The notes below the pieces were generated by a model, which did not search any database, was not told the origin of the DNA, and saw only the letters and a list, made by a program, of their open reading frames with translations. The translations under genes and the position numbers were made by a program. A stretch of 28,800 nt of DNA from Jaapia argillacea MUCL 33604 (taxonomy: Eukaryota > Basidiomycota > Agaricomycetes > Jaapiales > Jaapiaceae), in contig KL197714.1 of assembly GCA_000697665.1 (NCBI GenBank), positions 1,061,738 to 1,090,537 on the forward strand, given 5' to 3'. Below, one piece after another: positions 9,353 through 20,265 of the stretch (its first letter is position 1; every line of letters begins with the position of its first letter).

Positions 9353-11516
9353 TCATATGTAATGCTGATGCCCACCCCTCGTAATCTCATCCACATCCCT
9401 CCAGCTCTTCAAAAGCGTCCTCCTAACACTGTACATGCCTGTTTCGGATCCATGGTATTCATGGCTCACATCCGACATCATTTCTTCAGCCGTTCGCCGG
9501 TCAGCTGGGGCGAACGGTTGGTTGTACGGGGAGAAGATATAGCTTTCCGGGGAGGGGGCGGTGTGCTGGACAGAAAGTCAGATTGAGAAAGAAAGAGGGG
9601 AAGTATCGTACCGCGGTAATCTCTTGGAGCTCTCGTTGGATAGCGAGGCAGAAGCCATCCAGATCTAAGTGTCGCAAGTGTCAGCGACGAGTGTATGTTC
9701 CACGATTCCGCAAGTAAGGGTACCAACCCAAATCATTCTCGTCGTAATTGAAGGGGTTCTCGCTGTAAATCAGTGTGAGTTGGACAGACACCATCGGGCG
9801 GAGGCTGAAGGACTGACATTTCCTGCCCAATCTCGAGGAAACCGAGGAGTAGGAATGCCGCAAAGGCGGTCGCGCTGTGTCGTGTCGTTATTATCTCAGA
9901 TGAATGGAATTGAAAGCAGATGACGAACGGAATGGTCAGCACTTTATAAGCGCTGTACACTTGGAACTGGGTAGGATCGGTGAATTCGTGACTTCTAAAA
10001 CCAATCCTACTAAACAATGATTACTCACAGGCAGCAACAATAGGTAGATCCTACGAGAACCGACGAGAAATATGAGATAAACCCGAGGGTAGAAAACAAA
10101 CACCCACCATAATGACATCCTTAAATGAGCCTGATAAGCAAAAGGCAGAGGTGTACTCTGAATCCTCTCTAAATTCGTCACGGCATCCTGCAGCGCCGCG
10201 ATACCATTCGAAATCCCTGTAGCGATCGCCGGTTGTAATAATCCCTTCTTCAGTAACCAAGCCAAGTAGCTCGACAAGTATAAACTGATCTCGAGCGGGA
10301 TGTTGGATTCGATAAGGGGTGGGGGAGCTTTTCTACCCAGTACAGTGCGTCCGTCGGAGGGGGCGGCCTTAGATCGCAAGGCGAATTTGAAGAAACGGAA
10401 GAAGGGAAAGTAATCGAAAAAGCCGGTGCTAGGTGGGTTACGAGCAGGTTTGAGAGGATACTCAGATGGAACTTTGGGAAGGACTTGTTCGGGGTCAAAA
10501 CGATCGTGCTTTCGACGGTGGGCGCGAGCCGCGCCATTAAAACGAGGCAACGTATCAGCCTGAGGATTAGGATCAGGTGATGTGCTTCCAGATGGAGCTG
10601 GTTGTTTTTCGGAGGATGTTGATGGGTAGAGTGTGTGGGAGCCGAGTTCAGAGGCTTTCCAGAGAGGGAGCATATCCTCATCTCGGGGTTCTTCGGGAGG
10701 ATGAATAGAATAGCGGGGGAGGTAACAGACCAGTGGATAGAGGTCCTCGTAGTATATTCCTGGTTCGCCACGGAGCGAGTGCTAGAAAATTACTCAATAA
10801 CTGAGAAGGAATAACGATCAAAACAACATATCCACAAACCTTCGTCGACACTGAAAATGCTTGGATCTGGACGGATTGTCAGGAGAAAGCACAGTGTATC
10901 TTGAGAAAAACAAAGTACAAGGTTGATCATGGTCTTCTTCTCAATGACCGCTGCCAAAGTCAAGCTTCTCTTCTTACTTCCGTCGTCATCTTCGGGAAGT
11001 TTCTGGTCCTTGTCGTCTCTCTCGGACGGGACATGATTCCAAATCTACGAGGTCGTCAGTCAGACTTCAGGGATAACATCATCCACATTCAATTCAGGAT
11101 TACCATATGTGCCAGATTACGAGAAGCGAACAAAATACCCGTCCACAGTTTCCTACCCTCCTGGTATCTGATCCCGATTTAGTTCGTGTGATCATCAAAT
11201 CCCAAGCGGGAATTGTAAGAAGCTTACCGCTCATAAGCGGAGGAGGTTCGGAAAGAGATGACCAAACCGAGGACGGTACCCAATACTGTCAGCAGCTGGT
11301 TTGAGACAGCCAATGAGACGTTCGTCCGCGACGATACGAGGTACACCACTACAGTTCATGTAAGAGACTTGGCTCAAAGCCGAACATTGGGGTGAAAGTG
11401 AGCTTACTGGTTGCCACCAAGGTGAAGAAAAGGACCTCTGGCCAGATGTCGTTGACAACAGTAGCCTGGAACTTTTTCCTGTTCCAATTCCTGAACAAAG
11501 GGTTCGTGGTAGGCAT
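9353..11516 (-). CDS. bestrophin / UPF0187-type anion channel
   Basis: Eleven exons (minus): 11516-11408, 11348-11228, 11167-11104, 11044-10919, 10866-10840, 10781-10108, 10050-10029, 9966-9818, 9762-9728, 9664-9612, 9565-9353. All phases agree and give 530 aa. Fungal UPF0187 landmarks appear in order: WPEVLFFTLVATMVYLVS (first membrane segment), GTVLGLVISFRTSSAYERY, GRKLWTGILFASRNLAHMIW, HSLRGEPGIYYEDLYPL, NLERIQSTPLPFAYQAHL, a membrane pair around LWIYLLLLPFQVYSAYKVL, and the closing ENPFNYDENDLDLDGFC and IQRELQEIT. A long disordered loop (about residues 190-310) is inserted before the NLERI motif. The family forms pentameric chloride or anion channels; membrane location in the cell is unknown. 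Exons of 22 and 27 nt are unusually small. The gene is divergent from the GST gene. Confidence 0.93.
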
Positions 11517-11859
11517 GATCGATTACTTCTTGAGCTTTAGTGGTATGGTGGGTCGAGCAAATTCTGGTAGGTGAGGTATAGGGAAAAGAAAGGGGGGGCA
11601 CGATGTGAACGAGGCATTTGTTGTCCATCAGTTCGTGGGGGCCCACGCTCCCAAGCACCTTCGCAGTGGTTATGACATCCCATGAGAGCCATCTTGGCGG
11701 TCCAGATGTGCTTGCGCTCTAGTCCATAGTGGACCTTCCCAAGACATGGTCTATCGTTGGTCCTTTGGGTCCCGCAACAACTGACGTCATGCGTGAAGGT
11801 GGCATTCGCAAAATCGAATCAACGAACTTGAGGACCCATACTCACTCCCATTGACCATC
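11517..11859. other. shared upstream region of the bestrophin and GST genes
   Basis: A 343-nt divergent promoter region. A run of seven G occurs near 11591-11598. No clear TATA box or gene is seen. Confidence 0.45.
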
Positions 11860-13059
11860 ATGGCGACGAGCAAAGATTCTGGTAAAAGATATCATACACA
11901 ATGCACCGGTGCGGCGCTGGAGACCGTCAATAAACATAGCGATCCCGACTCAGCAGATATAACGCTCTTTGGCAGCTGTTTCTGCCCTTTCGTCCAGAGG
12001 GCTTGGGTTGCTTTTGAGTATTTGGACATCCCGTACCGGGTGAGCCTCCATCCATCTCAATCATTATTCTAGATCTGTCCGTTGACTCGGATCTTTCTTG
12101 ATCTCACCAGTACTGTCAGTAATGTCAGTTGTTGCATGATCGCCTTGATGCGAACATCGACTGTCTACAGATGAGGTCGATCCATACAAGAAACCACAAG
12201 AGTTGCTTGAGGTATCTCCCAAAGGCCTCGTTCTCGGGTTAAAGTTGCACAAATACGAGCCACCTCGCGCTCTGAATGAGAGCACTGTCATTATGGAGTA
12301 TTTGGAAGAGTATGTTCACAATCCATTATTGATTAACTTCTGTGACCCAATCGAAATCCCCATCACCAGCATTGCTGTGCATAGCACGCAGAGATCGCTC
12401 TTACCTCCCACCTCTGAGCCATGTAATATTCGACCTTGTTTTTAAATTTGCACCTCTCTAAGACCGCGATTACATTATCAGATGCCCGAGCTTTAGTGCG
12501 TCTCCAAGCAGACCATGTCAACCGAAACCTTGTTCCGTCTTTTTATCGCTACCTTCAATCCCAAGACGCCTCTGACCAGATCGAAACCGGCAAAGAATTC
12601 CTAACAGCTCTCGAACAACTCGCCCATCAATTCGAGAGGGCCGAAAAGGAAGAACCGCAAGCCTTGGGCTTGTGGAAGGATGGTGGAGAGCTTGGTTGGA
12701 CAGACGTCATGGCTGGACCTTGTAAGGTGTCATTCTCCCCTTGTCTGGTTGTCAGTGTCAATGATACTTTGATGCTACTAGGGTTATTCCGCGCGAGCAA
12801 TGTTTTGAAGCACTATCGCGGTTTCGAGTTACCGGAAGGACCCAAATTCCGAGCATACTTGGACCGGTTGTTCGATCACCCTGCGTTTGCGAGAACGTGC
12901 AGCACAGAGCAGTTGTACCTCGACAGTTACGAGAGGTAGCCTATCAACTTTTAGCTTCGATTGGACGCTCACCACTCGCGACACGACAGGTATGCGCACA
13001 ATCGTCCCAACACAAGTCAAGTCGCGAATGCCATCAATTCTGGGCGTGGGCTACCCTGA
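11860..13059 (+). CDS. glutathione S-transferase-like protein (omega/Gto-like)
   Basis: Exons: 11860-12039, 12111-12114, 12171-12309, 12370-12422, 12482-12721, 12782-12935, 12990-13059, giving 279 aa. The thioredoxin-like N-domain has a Cys-type active site (F-C-P-F-V-Q-R, Cys42), D-P-Y-K-K-P, the glutathione-binding N-E-S-T (Glu98-Ser99) and an all-helical C-domain (YARALVRLQADHVN, WTDVMAGPWLFR). Frame requires a 4-nt exon (TACT, 12111-12114), which yields PYRYYEVDPYKKP. A single intron leaves the exons out of phase. The normally invariant cis-Pro of V-P-x-L is Leu here (G-L-V-L-G-L, residue 83). It probably acts in glutathione-dependent thiol transfer or reduction, or is weakened by the missing Pro. 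Cytosolic, as no targeting signal is seen. Confidence 0.88.
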
Positions 13060-13409
13060 ACGAATGAATGCGAAAATAGCGAGAAGAAATTAACGTATCA
13101 CCTGAAGTCTACGTGGATGTAAGAAATATTATGATGTTTGCATTGGGTCAATGGGTGGCTTGCATTCTACCGATGTTCCTTTGGCCGTTCAAGACCCTTC
13201 TGATTCCCCAAGCTGTCAAGGGATGTTCAGTACAACGAACTACAGCAACTACGAACTGAGGAGGAAGCACATAATCGCTACGTGGCCAAACACTAGTATT
13301 TAGATCACTAAACGAGGGAATCGAATAAAGGTACAAATTTTACAGCAGAAAGCGTAAGCAAAGTAGGAAAGGAAAGGTATGTGGGTAGTTAATATCATGA
13401 CATCGCAGG
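13060..13409. other. convergent 3' region
   Basis: A 350-nt gap between the 3' ends of the GST gene and B1. No gene or repeat is seen. Confidence 0.45.
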
Positions 13410-14438
13410 CTAGTTACCAGACCCCCGGTTGGGCGAATCTCTCTCCACTTGTCTCTTCAAGTCGGCCAACCAATCAATTGACGGATCCACGAGCTGGGGA
13501 GCGCGGGCGAGCCACCTGTCGATGCAAATGGGTTTAAATATCAATCCGAACCTCACGTCGATTGGCAATTTATGTTCCCCCTCATTCAACGCCAACACGC
13601 CAACCATGGCGAAGTCAGTCTCCCCATTGGTCCTCGCCAACATTGCCTTCCTTTCTTTCTCATGTTGCTCGAATCCGTCGTCAAACGACCCTGGGCCATG
13701 CACTTCCATGAGGATCTTGAACTGCCGCACCCCAACCACCATGCAGGACTTGATGGTGAATCGCGAGCCGAAATTCGAGTGTGGTCTCGGCTGCATGATG
13801 ATGTACATGGCAAGTTTGGAGATATTGGAGAAATCTTCATTGAGTTTCAGGGCGGGCACGACAGCGCAGGTGAGCGAGATGTCGAATCGCGCGACCCAAT
13901 GACGCAGCTGCCTTTGAAAGATTGAATCTGCCCTGGGTCCGGCACTTCTCAGTTTGGCAGCTATTGTTTTGCAGTTATCTTTATGCCAAGGCCAGTCCCG
14001 CCCTGTAGAACATGATAGGCGATTTGTAGGTCCCCACAACGAGAGCCTGATGTTACTTACGTTGACATTCCTTACTCTTCGTGAGATGAGGGCAAGATCG
14101 TCAAAGATCTTCGGGTCAGGGGTTAACGTGGACATACGCAGTAAACCGCAGTCCTTGAAGTCGAGCGATGAAATTAATCACGACACATGTACATTCAAGA
14201 TGACTGTGAGCGAACTCACTGACATTGAGCACACTTCTTCAAATTTTTGTGGTTCGCGCATTTGAATCCGTTGCAGAACCTGGTGGGCATACTCTTGTCA
14301 TAAACACGAACCACTGGGGTAGATCCCTCCGGTACAACCTCTGGATGGAGTTGGAATAGATGCATAACTATCATTCGGCGGTCAGTAGACGATTCGAGCG
14401 ATTAGCTACCCACGAGATATTAGTGGAATCTCGGGCAT
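13410..14438 (-). CDS. MYND zinc-finger protein B1
   Basis: Exons (minus): 14438-14414, 14367-14220, 14153-14138, 14076-14061, 14002-13410, giving 265 aa. A complete MYND finger is assembled only when two 16-nt exons are included: C-N-G-F-K-C, CAQC, VYCSKECQ, W-P-W-H-K-D-N-C. The remaining 190 or so residues form a domain shared with B2-B4. Its landmarks are RHWVARFDISL, LNEDFSNISKLAMYI, PRPHSNFGSRFTI, a charged helix EQHEKERKAML, NGETDFAMVGVL, and the C-terminal D-W-L-A-D-L-K-R-Q-V-E. The N-terminal exon (MPEIPLIS) is less certain; EVVPEG matches B2. MYND fingers bind Pro-rich peptides; the C-domain has no known function I can name. Tandem with B2. Confidence 0.85.
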
Positions 14439-14852
14439 GGTGGAGGGAGGTGAAAGCAAGGTCAATCCGTCACAGAAGCATCACGCACTGATAAAGTCAC
14501 GGTTGGTCTGGACAAATGGCGGTCTTTGCATATGCTGAAAGAATGCACCGTTTGTGGAGGGCTATGCTGACCTTGATTGTTAGGGCGCGACTCCAAGATG
14601 TTCATCAATTGTGTGGGATGTGATGGAATGCAAAGTGGAAAGTCAAACAACTGTCAGCACATGTGTTCGAGGCACCCAGTAGACAACTGTATTGGTTCAT
14701 TCATCAATTCAAGCGAGGTGTACTGATTGGGAAGAGATGTCAGTTCAATCAAGAAATGGAGAAGAGTATCCAAAGGAACGTACAATTACAATTACAGGAA
14801 GGATGACCGGAAGGCGCAAGATCTTCCTTGACCAGGTATATGTAGCCGCCGC
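14439..14852. other. intergenic region between B1 and B2
   Basis: Contains the B1 promoter side and the short 3' flank of B2. No further gene is seen. A small open frame on minus (14650-14462) has no support. Confidence 0.45.
14469..14500 (-). promoter_or_regulatory. B1 upstream GTCAC pair
   Basis: GTCAC at 14469 and at 14496, with ATCACG between them, lie 31-58 nt upstream of the B1 ATG. The arrangement resembles the clusters before A2, A3 and B0. Confidence 0.3.
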
Positions 14853-15891
14853 TCAATCCGCCACACGAGTTGGTAAGTCCTTCTCCACCTGCATCTTCAA
14901 CGTACCCAACCAATCCAGAGTGGGATCCGTCAATTGCGGGGACTTCGCCATCCCCTTATACACAGGGACCGGCTTGAATCTGGACTCAGGTTTCAACTCC
15001 CCAGGAAGTTTATGCCTCCCCTTGTTCTCTGCGATGATACCAACAATAGCGTAATCCCGCTCCCCGTTGGAACTCGCCTTCAACAACGCTCTTTGCTCCT
15101 CGTGCTGAGCCATCGTCCTTTCGTATTCCTCCATATTAACCTGCATCTCCCTAGACCTTTGTTCAAATATTGGGAGAGGAACGACTTCGCAAATTGCGAT
15201 GGTAAACTGAGACCCAATATTGGAGTGTGGTCTGGGACGCAGGACGATGTACATGGCCATTCGGGAGACATTGGAAAAGTCCTGGGAGAGTTTCATGGCA
15301 ACTGTGACTGCAGTTATCAACGATATGTCGAATCGAGACGTCCAATGGCGGAGGTGCCTTTGTAAGATAGGCTCGGGGTCGGACGAAAGGCCGGAGCTGA
15401 TATGGGCGCATTGCCCTTTGTGCAGAGGCCAATCCTTGCCTGAACAATCAAACAGCCTTAGCGCGGATGCAGCCAAAATAGGCCTGATAATACTCACGTT
15501 GACACTCCTTGCTCTAAATGAAGGGTAAACATGTCTGGTTAGTATTCGTTCGGTGATAATGGAAAACAAGGTAAAAACATACACAATAAAGTGTGGTCCT
15601 ATACGGTTCAAAGGAGGTGAGGGCGACCCGCGAGTTCTTGCAGGTAGTAAGACTGACCTGCATCGAGTACACTTCATCAAGTCCCTCGAATTACAGCACT
15701 CTGCTTCAGCGCACTGTCTAATGGGCATGCTTTCATCGTACGTGAGGCCCGCCTCTGGCTGAACACCCTCGGGGACAATTTCTGGAAAAGACAGGGGTAA
15801 GTAGCGTTCGTTACAAACTTCAGCGCGAATGCGAAGAGGTGGATGTATACTTACTTTGTACTCGTACTTCACGAATGCCTGGGCGAGACAT
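14853..15891 (-). CDS. MYND zinc-finger protein B2
   Basis: Exons (minus): 15891-15855, 15781-15658, 15598-15583, 15513-15498, 15439-14853, giving 259 aa. I chose the ATG at 15891 because exon 1 (MSRPGIREVRVQ) then splices in phase to KIVPEGVQPEA, matching EVVPEG of B1. A longer upstream open frame ends out of phase and lacks an ATG. The finger is complete: C-A-E-A-E-C, CTRC, LYCSKECQ, W-P-L-H-K-G-Q-C. The shared C-domain shows RHWTSRFDISL, LSQDFSNVSRMAMYI, PRPHSNIGSQFTI, NGERDYAIVGII and D-W-L-G-T-L-K-M-Q-V-E-K-D. It is closest to B1 and to the relic B0 (ASSNGERDYA is identical in B0). Confidence 0.87.
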
Positions 15892-16270
15892 GCTTGGACA
15901 ACTCTGAAGATCTTATTGAGGACCTTGTCGACGTTGTGGTTTGGCGCCAAATGCCAAATTTTGGGCAAAAAGGCCTGGGCTGGGGGAGAACTTGAAGGTA
16001 ATCGGTCACATAGGTGTGATTGGTGACAAGGCGTGCCACTTTGTGTTGTCGAACGGAAACTTGAAGGTTCACCAGATTTCAGATCAGAGGTAGCCTCCAA
16101 ATCTCCAACTTAAGTCGTATCACCGCTTCCTCACGGCGGCAGGATAACAACCGCAGAGTACGCACCATGCACGAGTTGAACGGATAGTACTATGTGCCCA
16201 CCAAACTCAAGCGGTACTTATCATCAACTTTGCCATTCATCGAAACTAGGACTTCGCCACGGCTTCGTCG
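15892..16270. other. intergenic region upstream of B2
   Basis: GTCAC at 16005 and GTGAC at 16023, spaced by ATAGGTGTGATTG, lie about 114-136 nt upstream of the B2 ATG. Long open frames read through here on minus but start without ATG and do not splice in phase. Nothing else is seen. Confidence 0.4.
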
Positions 16271-16636
16271 ATGGCCTCGATTCTGAACTTCATCTCCGGA
16301 TTTCAATGGCCACTCCTACTCTTCCTGGTGTTGAGCGAATACCATGTCCCTACCACCGGTCTGTCACAGGAGGTAATTTTACGGCTGGCACCAAGGAAAA
16401 GATTCCACAATGGCGGCGACTTCCAGGAGAGGTCGAGGTTGAAGATGATAAAACGACTTCGACAAGTGAATATCGAGCTGAAGGGCGAGAATGACGCCGC
16501 ACGTCATGGTATGAAAGTGAGCTCAGCTTGCATCCATATCAAAATTTTTACACTTACAGAGGGTTCGTTGGGGAGCCAATCTTGGAAACCGGACCCCAGT
16601 CATCATCCTAGTAATCTAGAGTGGGTAGGCAAGTGA
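16271..16636 (+). CDS. small putative membrane protein, hypothetical
   Basis: Open without interruption for 121 codons. If two good-looking introns are removed (16373-16426, 16509-16559; GTAATT...CCAG and GTATGA...ACAG), the product is 86 aa. Both introns are multiples of three, so the frame cannot decide. The N-terminus has a hydrophobic segment (F-Q-W-P-L-L-L-F-L-V-L), followed by a basic helix (RLKMIKRLRQVNIELKGEN). This fits a small single-span protein of an organelle or the ER. No family is recognised. It could also be a chance frame in the B2-B3 promoter region. Confidence 0.35.
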   Translation: MASILNFISGFQWPLLLFLVLSEYHVPTTGLSQEVILRLAPRKRFHNGGDFQERSRLKMIKRLRQVNIELKGENDAARHGMKVSSACIHIKIFTLTEGSLGSQSWKPDPSHHPSNLEWVGK

Positions 16637-16809
16637 GGAATTGCAGCGCGTCATTCTTCACGAGGTTGGGGTCTGGAGGAAAAAGGGACTTCGTCACATC
16701 TGCTTTCCATCATCCTGAGAAAAATTACGTCGAGCCAGTGTGAATATGATGATCGTACATCGAAGCTGTGGGAGGCGAAGGGCCTCATTATACGAACGGT
16801 CATGGTCAT

Positions 16810-16836
16810 GTGACAAGTGACACTGTCACGTTTAAG
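16810..16836 (+). promoter_or_regulatory. B3 upstream GTGAC/GTCAC cluster
   Basis: GTGAC at 16810 and 16817 and GTCACGTTTAAG at 16825-16836 lie 88-114 nt upstream of the B3 ATG. The two inner sites face each other as an inverted repeat (GTGACACTGTCAC). The TTTAAG resembles the A1/A2 TATA-like box. Confidence 0.4.
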
Positions 16837-16923
16837 ATCACAATTCCGAGCCTTTCCCACCTTCCCTACCCGTCGAATTCTGAACAACTCCTTCATCCCT
16901 CATAAATCACCTCACGAGAAGCC

Positions 16924-17879
16924 ATGGTCCCCTCTATCAAATCGAGCGACTTGGTCATCCTGCCCGACCTCCATTGTCGTGCGTTCGGTTGCACGAATTC
17001 TGAAAAACTGAAAAAGTGTGCTCGTTGCAAGTGAGCTTTTGCTCTAGCGACGTTTCGGGTTGTTTTCTAACCGACCCTCTAGAAATACATATTATTGTGT
17101 ATGGTTGCCCCTCGTTCTCGATCATCCGATTCCATCTGACTTTGGGCTCATTCCATTCGCAAACAGAGCACCGAGTGTCAACGTGAGTCTCAGCTACCAC
17201 CGCTATCAAAGGCCGATTCACAGCCACCTCTGTACTTATCCTCCGTTCACCAGGAAAACACTGGCCATTCCATAAACCCCAATGTAACATAACCACAGAT
17301 TACCAACCTGGCCTACCTGATCAGGCCGAACCCATCCTTCGTCGACACTCCCGCTACTGGATAGCACGATTTTGCGACTCCATCTCTGAAGCGATCAGGG
17401 TGGGCCTCGACCTCTGCCACGACTTTACCAACATCACTCGCTACGGGATGTTCATAACCTTGTACCCTCGTCCTCATCCCAACATCGGTTCCCGATTCAC
17501 AATTCACGAGATCGACATTATGGCTCTCGACCAAATCGAGCTTCTCATTGAACATATCACCCCAGGTGCTGGTGCACGAATGATGGCACAGCACGAGGGA
17601 CAGCGAGTGATGGTGAGAGAACAATCGAAAGGAGACCAGGATTGTGCACCGGTTTTGCTCTTGACGACCAATTTGGGACCGCATCCCCTCCCCTCGCCAA
17701 CACCTATGGCGCCGGACCTTAGGTTTCGGTCAGTTTGTGTATCGAAGGGGAAGTGCGAAACCCTTGCGCGATATCCGAACTTGGTGCCGTATGGGTGGGA
17801 TGCGAAGTTGAATTGGAAGGAGAATCTGATCAGGCAGGTTGAGGAGGATAATCCTGTACCCAGTATAACTTTGGCGTAG
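16924..17879 (+). CDS. MYND zinc-finger protein B3
   Basis: Exons: 16924-17030, 17083-17098, 17167-17182, 17254-17879, giving 254 aa. The exon lengths 107, 16 and 16 are identical in B4. Finger: C-R-A-F-G-C, CARC, YYCSTECQ, W-P-F-H-K-P-Q-C. The shared C-domain shows YWIARFCDSIS, LCHDFTNITRYGMFI, YPRPHPNIGSRFTI, AQHEGQRVMV, QDCAPVLLL, then PYGWDAKLNWKENL and I-R-Q-V-E-E-D. It lacks the short upstream exon of B1/B2 and starts directly before the finger. With B4 it forms a subgroup (same first exon length; Y-W-I-A-R-F-C-D-S-I-S). Confidence 0.9.
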
Positions 17880-18411
17880 CTTAGGTCGACAACGGGTCTC
17901 GGGTCGGACGTAGCAAAAGATTTGAGACTTGCAAATGCGGGCTTCTATATATACCACTCTCCAGAAAGTTGGAGTTTCCTTCCGAACATTGAGGAACTGC
18001 GCACTATCGAATTTACTAGAATCGATGTGGGGCTGAGGGGGACTGGATCAGAGGTACCAAATATATCTGGGTCGGTGGGTTCTGTTCGTTGAAGGATCAT
18101 CTAACTGCCAGTAAAGCAGAGGAACGGATAAAATGAAACTAGAGGATTGCTGATCTGATTTTCCGAAACAGAGGGAGAAAATACAAGGCAGGAGGAAAGC
18201 ACAGGTTTCGGAGAACGAGCCCAGCCACAAGATGTGACATACCGTGACCTCGGCATCACGTCTTCTCCGTGAGGACAAATTTGCCTTGTTGGCTATTCTC
18301 GTCGTTATAGGTGCAGCAAGCAAACGGTCTTTCGTCACCGTAGCTCCTCCTCATCGACCACCACCACCATCGCCGACCCTCGTCGTGCCATCCAACCCGT
18401 CGCCATCCACT
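17880..18411. other. intergenic region with a possible N-terminal extension of the next gene
   Basis: From 18244 the frame of the next gene is open and encodes a hydrophobic run (F-A-L-L-A-I-L-V-V-I-G-A-A-S) that looks like a signal peptide core, but it has no ATG. An upstream exon may exist. Otherwise nothing is seen. Confidence 0.4.
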
Positions 18412-19150
18412 ATGTCTCCTTCCAAACCCGATTTCCACCGTCGTCAAATTCAACAACAAAACCCCCCAGCCACCACCAGCCAAGGCCCAGCATCCTCCCA
18501 ATCCGCCTCTGGCTCCCAATCCCGTTCAGCCTCTTCTTCATCTGCCATCCCCCAAACCGCACCAGCTGGAGGCCTAACGATAACCCAACCACCCCAAACC
18601 GCAACATCCTACTACAAACTCGCCCCCAACAACCTAATCACCTTCGCCTGGAACTTCACTTATCTCATATCCACCCCCGCTCATCTGACCGTTTCTGCGG
18701 TTTGTGATAATGGGAATACGTACCCTGTGGGACCGACGAACGGGATTATACCGGGGGCGGCGACGAGTGTAGTTTGGGATCCATATGCTTATAATCAGGC
18801 GAACTTGGCAACGCCGCTTGTGCAGGGGAGTTATACGTTGAATATTTGGGATGAGAGAGGTCCGGGTAGTGCGAGGGAACCGGGGAAGTTGGCACCCAAC
18901 AGTGCGTTGCAGTTTGCGTTGTACACACCACAGGGGTATACACCGATCGCTAGTGGTGAGCTCTTTTTATCGGTTTCTTGGATTGTGTATTGGGAAGTTG
19001 ATGGGTTATTGCTATGCGTTTGTAGGTTGGCAATGCGGAACGTGTTCGTCAGCCTCGTTGGCCGCTCATCCAGCATTCACGGCCATCATCGCCTCCTTCA
19101 TCGTCATGTTCCTCTCGGGATACAGTATCCTCCGACACTCCCTGCATTAG
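18412..19150 (+). CDS. DUF7137-like, C-terminally anchored surface/secretory protein
   Basis: Exons 18412-18955 and 19026-19150 (70-nt intron), giving 222 aa from the ATG at 18412. A low-complexity Ser/Gln/Pro stretch (residues 10-50) is followed by a beta-rich domain with the family signature: YYKLAPNNLITFAWNFTYL, the NGNTYPVGPTNGIIPG block, LVQGSYTLNIWDERGP and FALYTPQGYTP. A C-G-T-C pair and one C-terminal membrane segment (A-F-T-A-I-I-A-S-F-I-V-M-F-L) close it. The domain probably faces the lumen or cell exterior, so a signal peptide is expected; the open frame upstream of 18412 encodes one without an ATG, so the N-terminus may be incomplete. An N-F-T glycosylation site is visible. Function unknown. 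Confidence 0.8.
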
Positions 19151-20265
19151 GCATTAGAACACCCCATGCCCCCTCTACGACCCTTGGAAACGGACGCAAT
19201 GCGCGTGTAGATGAAAAGGCAGCCGATTCGGCATTACCCCTAGTCTAGGTGGAATAAAGAACTCTGGTCAAGGACACTGGCACTCATTTTGGCTCTGACT
19301 TTTCTTTTGATTCATAACGACCCTGTTCACGATATTTGCATCAACTCATATACGTACCTCCTCATCCCTGTCGTTTACGCTGGTTCTGTTCTGTTTCGTT
19401 GCATCAATGGACCATAATCTTGACTCTTTTTTAGGTACTTTATATATCATGGATCGTGGTGATAATGAAATGGTAGATTTTGGAACTGGTGTAGCGACGT
19501 TCATACCCTGAGCCCACTGCCTGTGCGATGGTTGAGTGGACGAAGGCCATTGTTCTGTTCAGGGTTAGTAACGCAAGGTACCGTGCTGTAAGCGATGTAC
19601 GCATCTGCCCAGACTGCACCTGTGAGGTTGCTTTAGAGCTCACCATATATGGTTAATCATGGCAACGAGGTTACTCGGTTGGCGACACTTGCCCGAAGGC
19701 AAACGGCGCGGTCCGGAGATAAGCAAGTAAGGAGGGGAAAGTGACACAAGAGGGAAGTTTCGGATTTGCCCCATAGCGGAGTAAGGAGCGCCCGGTTACC
19801 ATTGGGGAGTATACATGTGGGGAAATTCCCCTGTGAGTGATGGAACCGTTGGGCTGGAGGAGGGATATGGTCGTCAAAGAATGGCGTCGCGACATAGAAC
19901 TTGAATAATGCGGCAGCTCGATAGCAGGAGAACTAAGCAGAGATTGTGATCCGTCCAGCGTCGTGCCGATCTTGGGTTTTGTGTTGATAAGACATGACGG
20001 TATTCGCGTTTTTTAGCTTGAAGGAGCTTATGGAAGCCAAGTGGGCGGATGGTGTGAGGTTTCAATTGGGACGATATAGAGGTTATAAAGGTTTTGGATT
20101 GCTTAAAACATTCGATTGTCGAGGTGCTAATGTTGTCTTTCCCAAAGTTCTCCTACTAATAACGAAATAGTCAGCTCCAATCTGTAGACGTTCAGGAGAT
20201 ACGTACAGCAAATCATTCCATGACCATCCACAATCAATACGAGAGATTTCGCGAGCCAATCTCTA
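19151..20265. other. 1.1-kb intergenic region
   Basis: This is the longest gap in the window, downstream of two convergent genes. Small palindromes such as GGGGAAATTCCCC near 19819-19831 occur. I find no convincing coding exon, tRNA or repeat; several short minus frames have no family resemblance. Confidence 0.4.

Noticed and set aside
13429-13925. Plus-strand open frames across B1
   Set aside because: Antisense shadows of the long B1 last exon, with no family motifs.
14934-15365. Plus-strand 143-codon open frame across B2
   Set aside because: Antisense of the B2 last exon; the minus frame has clear paralogs.
15869-16100. Long minus-strand open frame extending B2 upstream to 16100
   Set aside because: It has no ATG, and at the B2 intron (15782-15854) it arrives in the wrong phase. 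The ATG at 15891 in another frame splices correctly into KIVPEG.
19151-20265. Search for a tRNA or other RNA gene in the 1.1-kb gap
   Set aside because: No cloverleaf with a T-loop GGTTCRA box and matching acceptor stem was found by eye.
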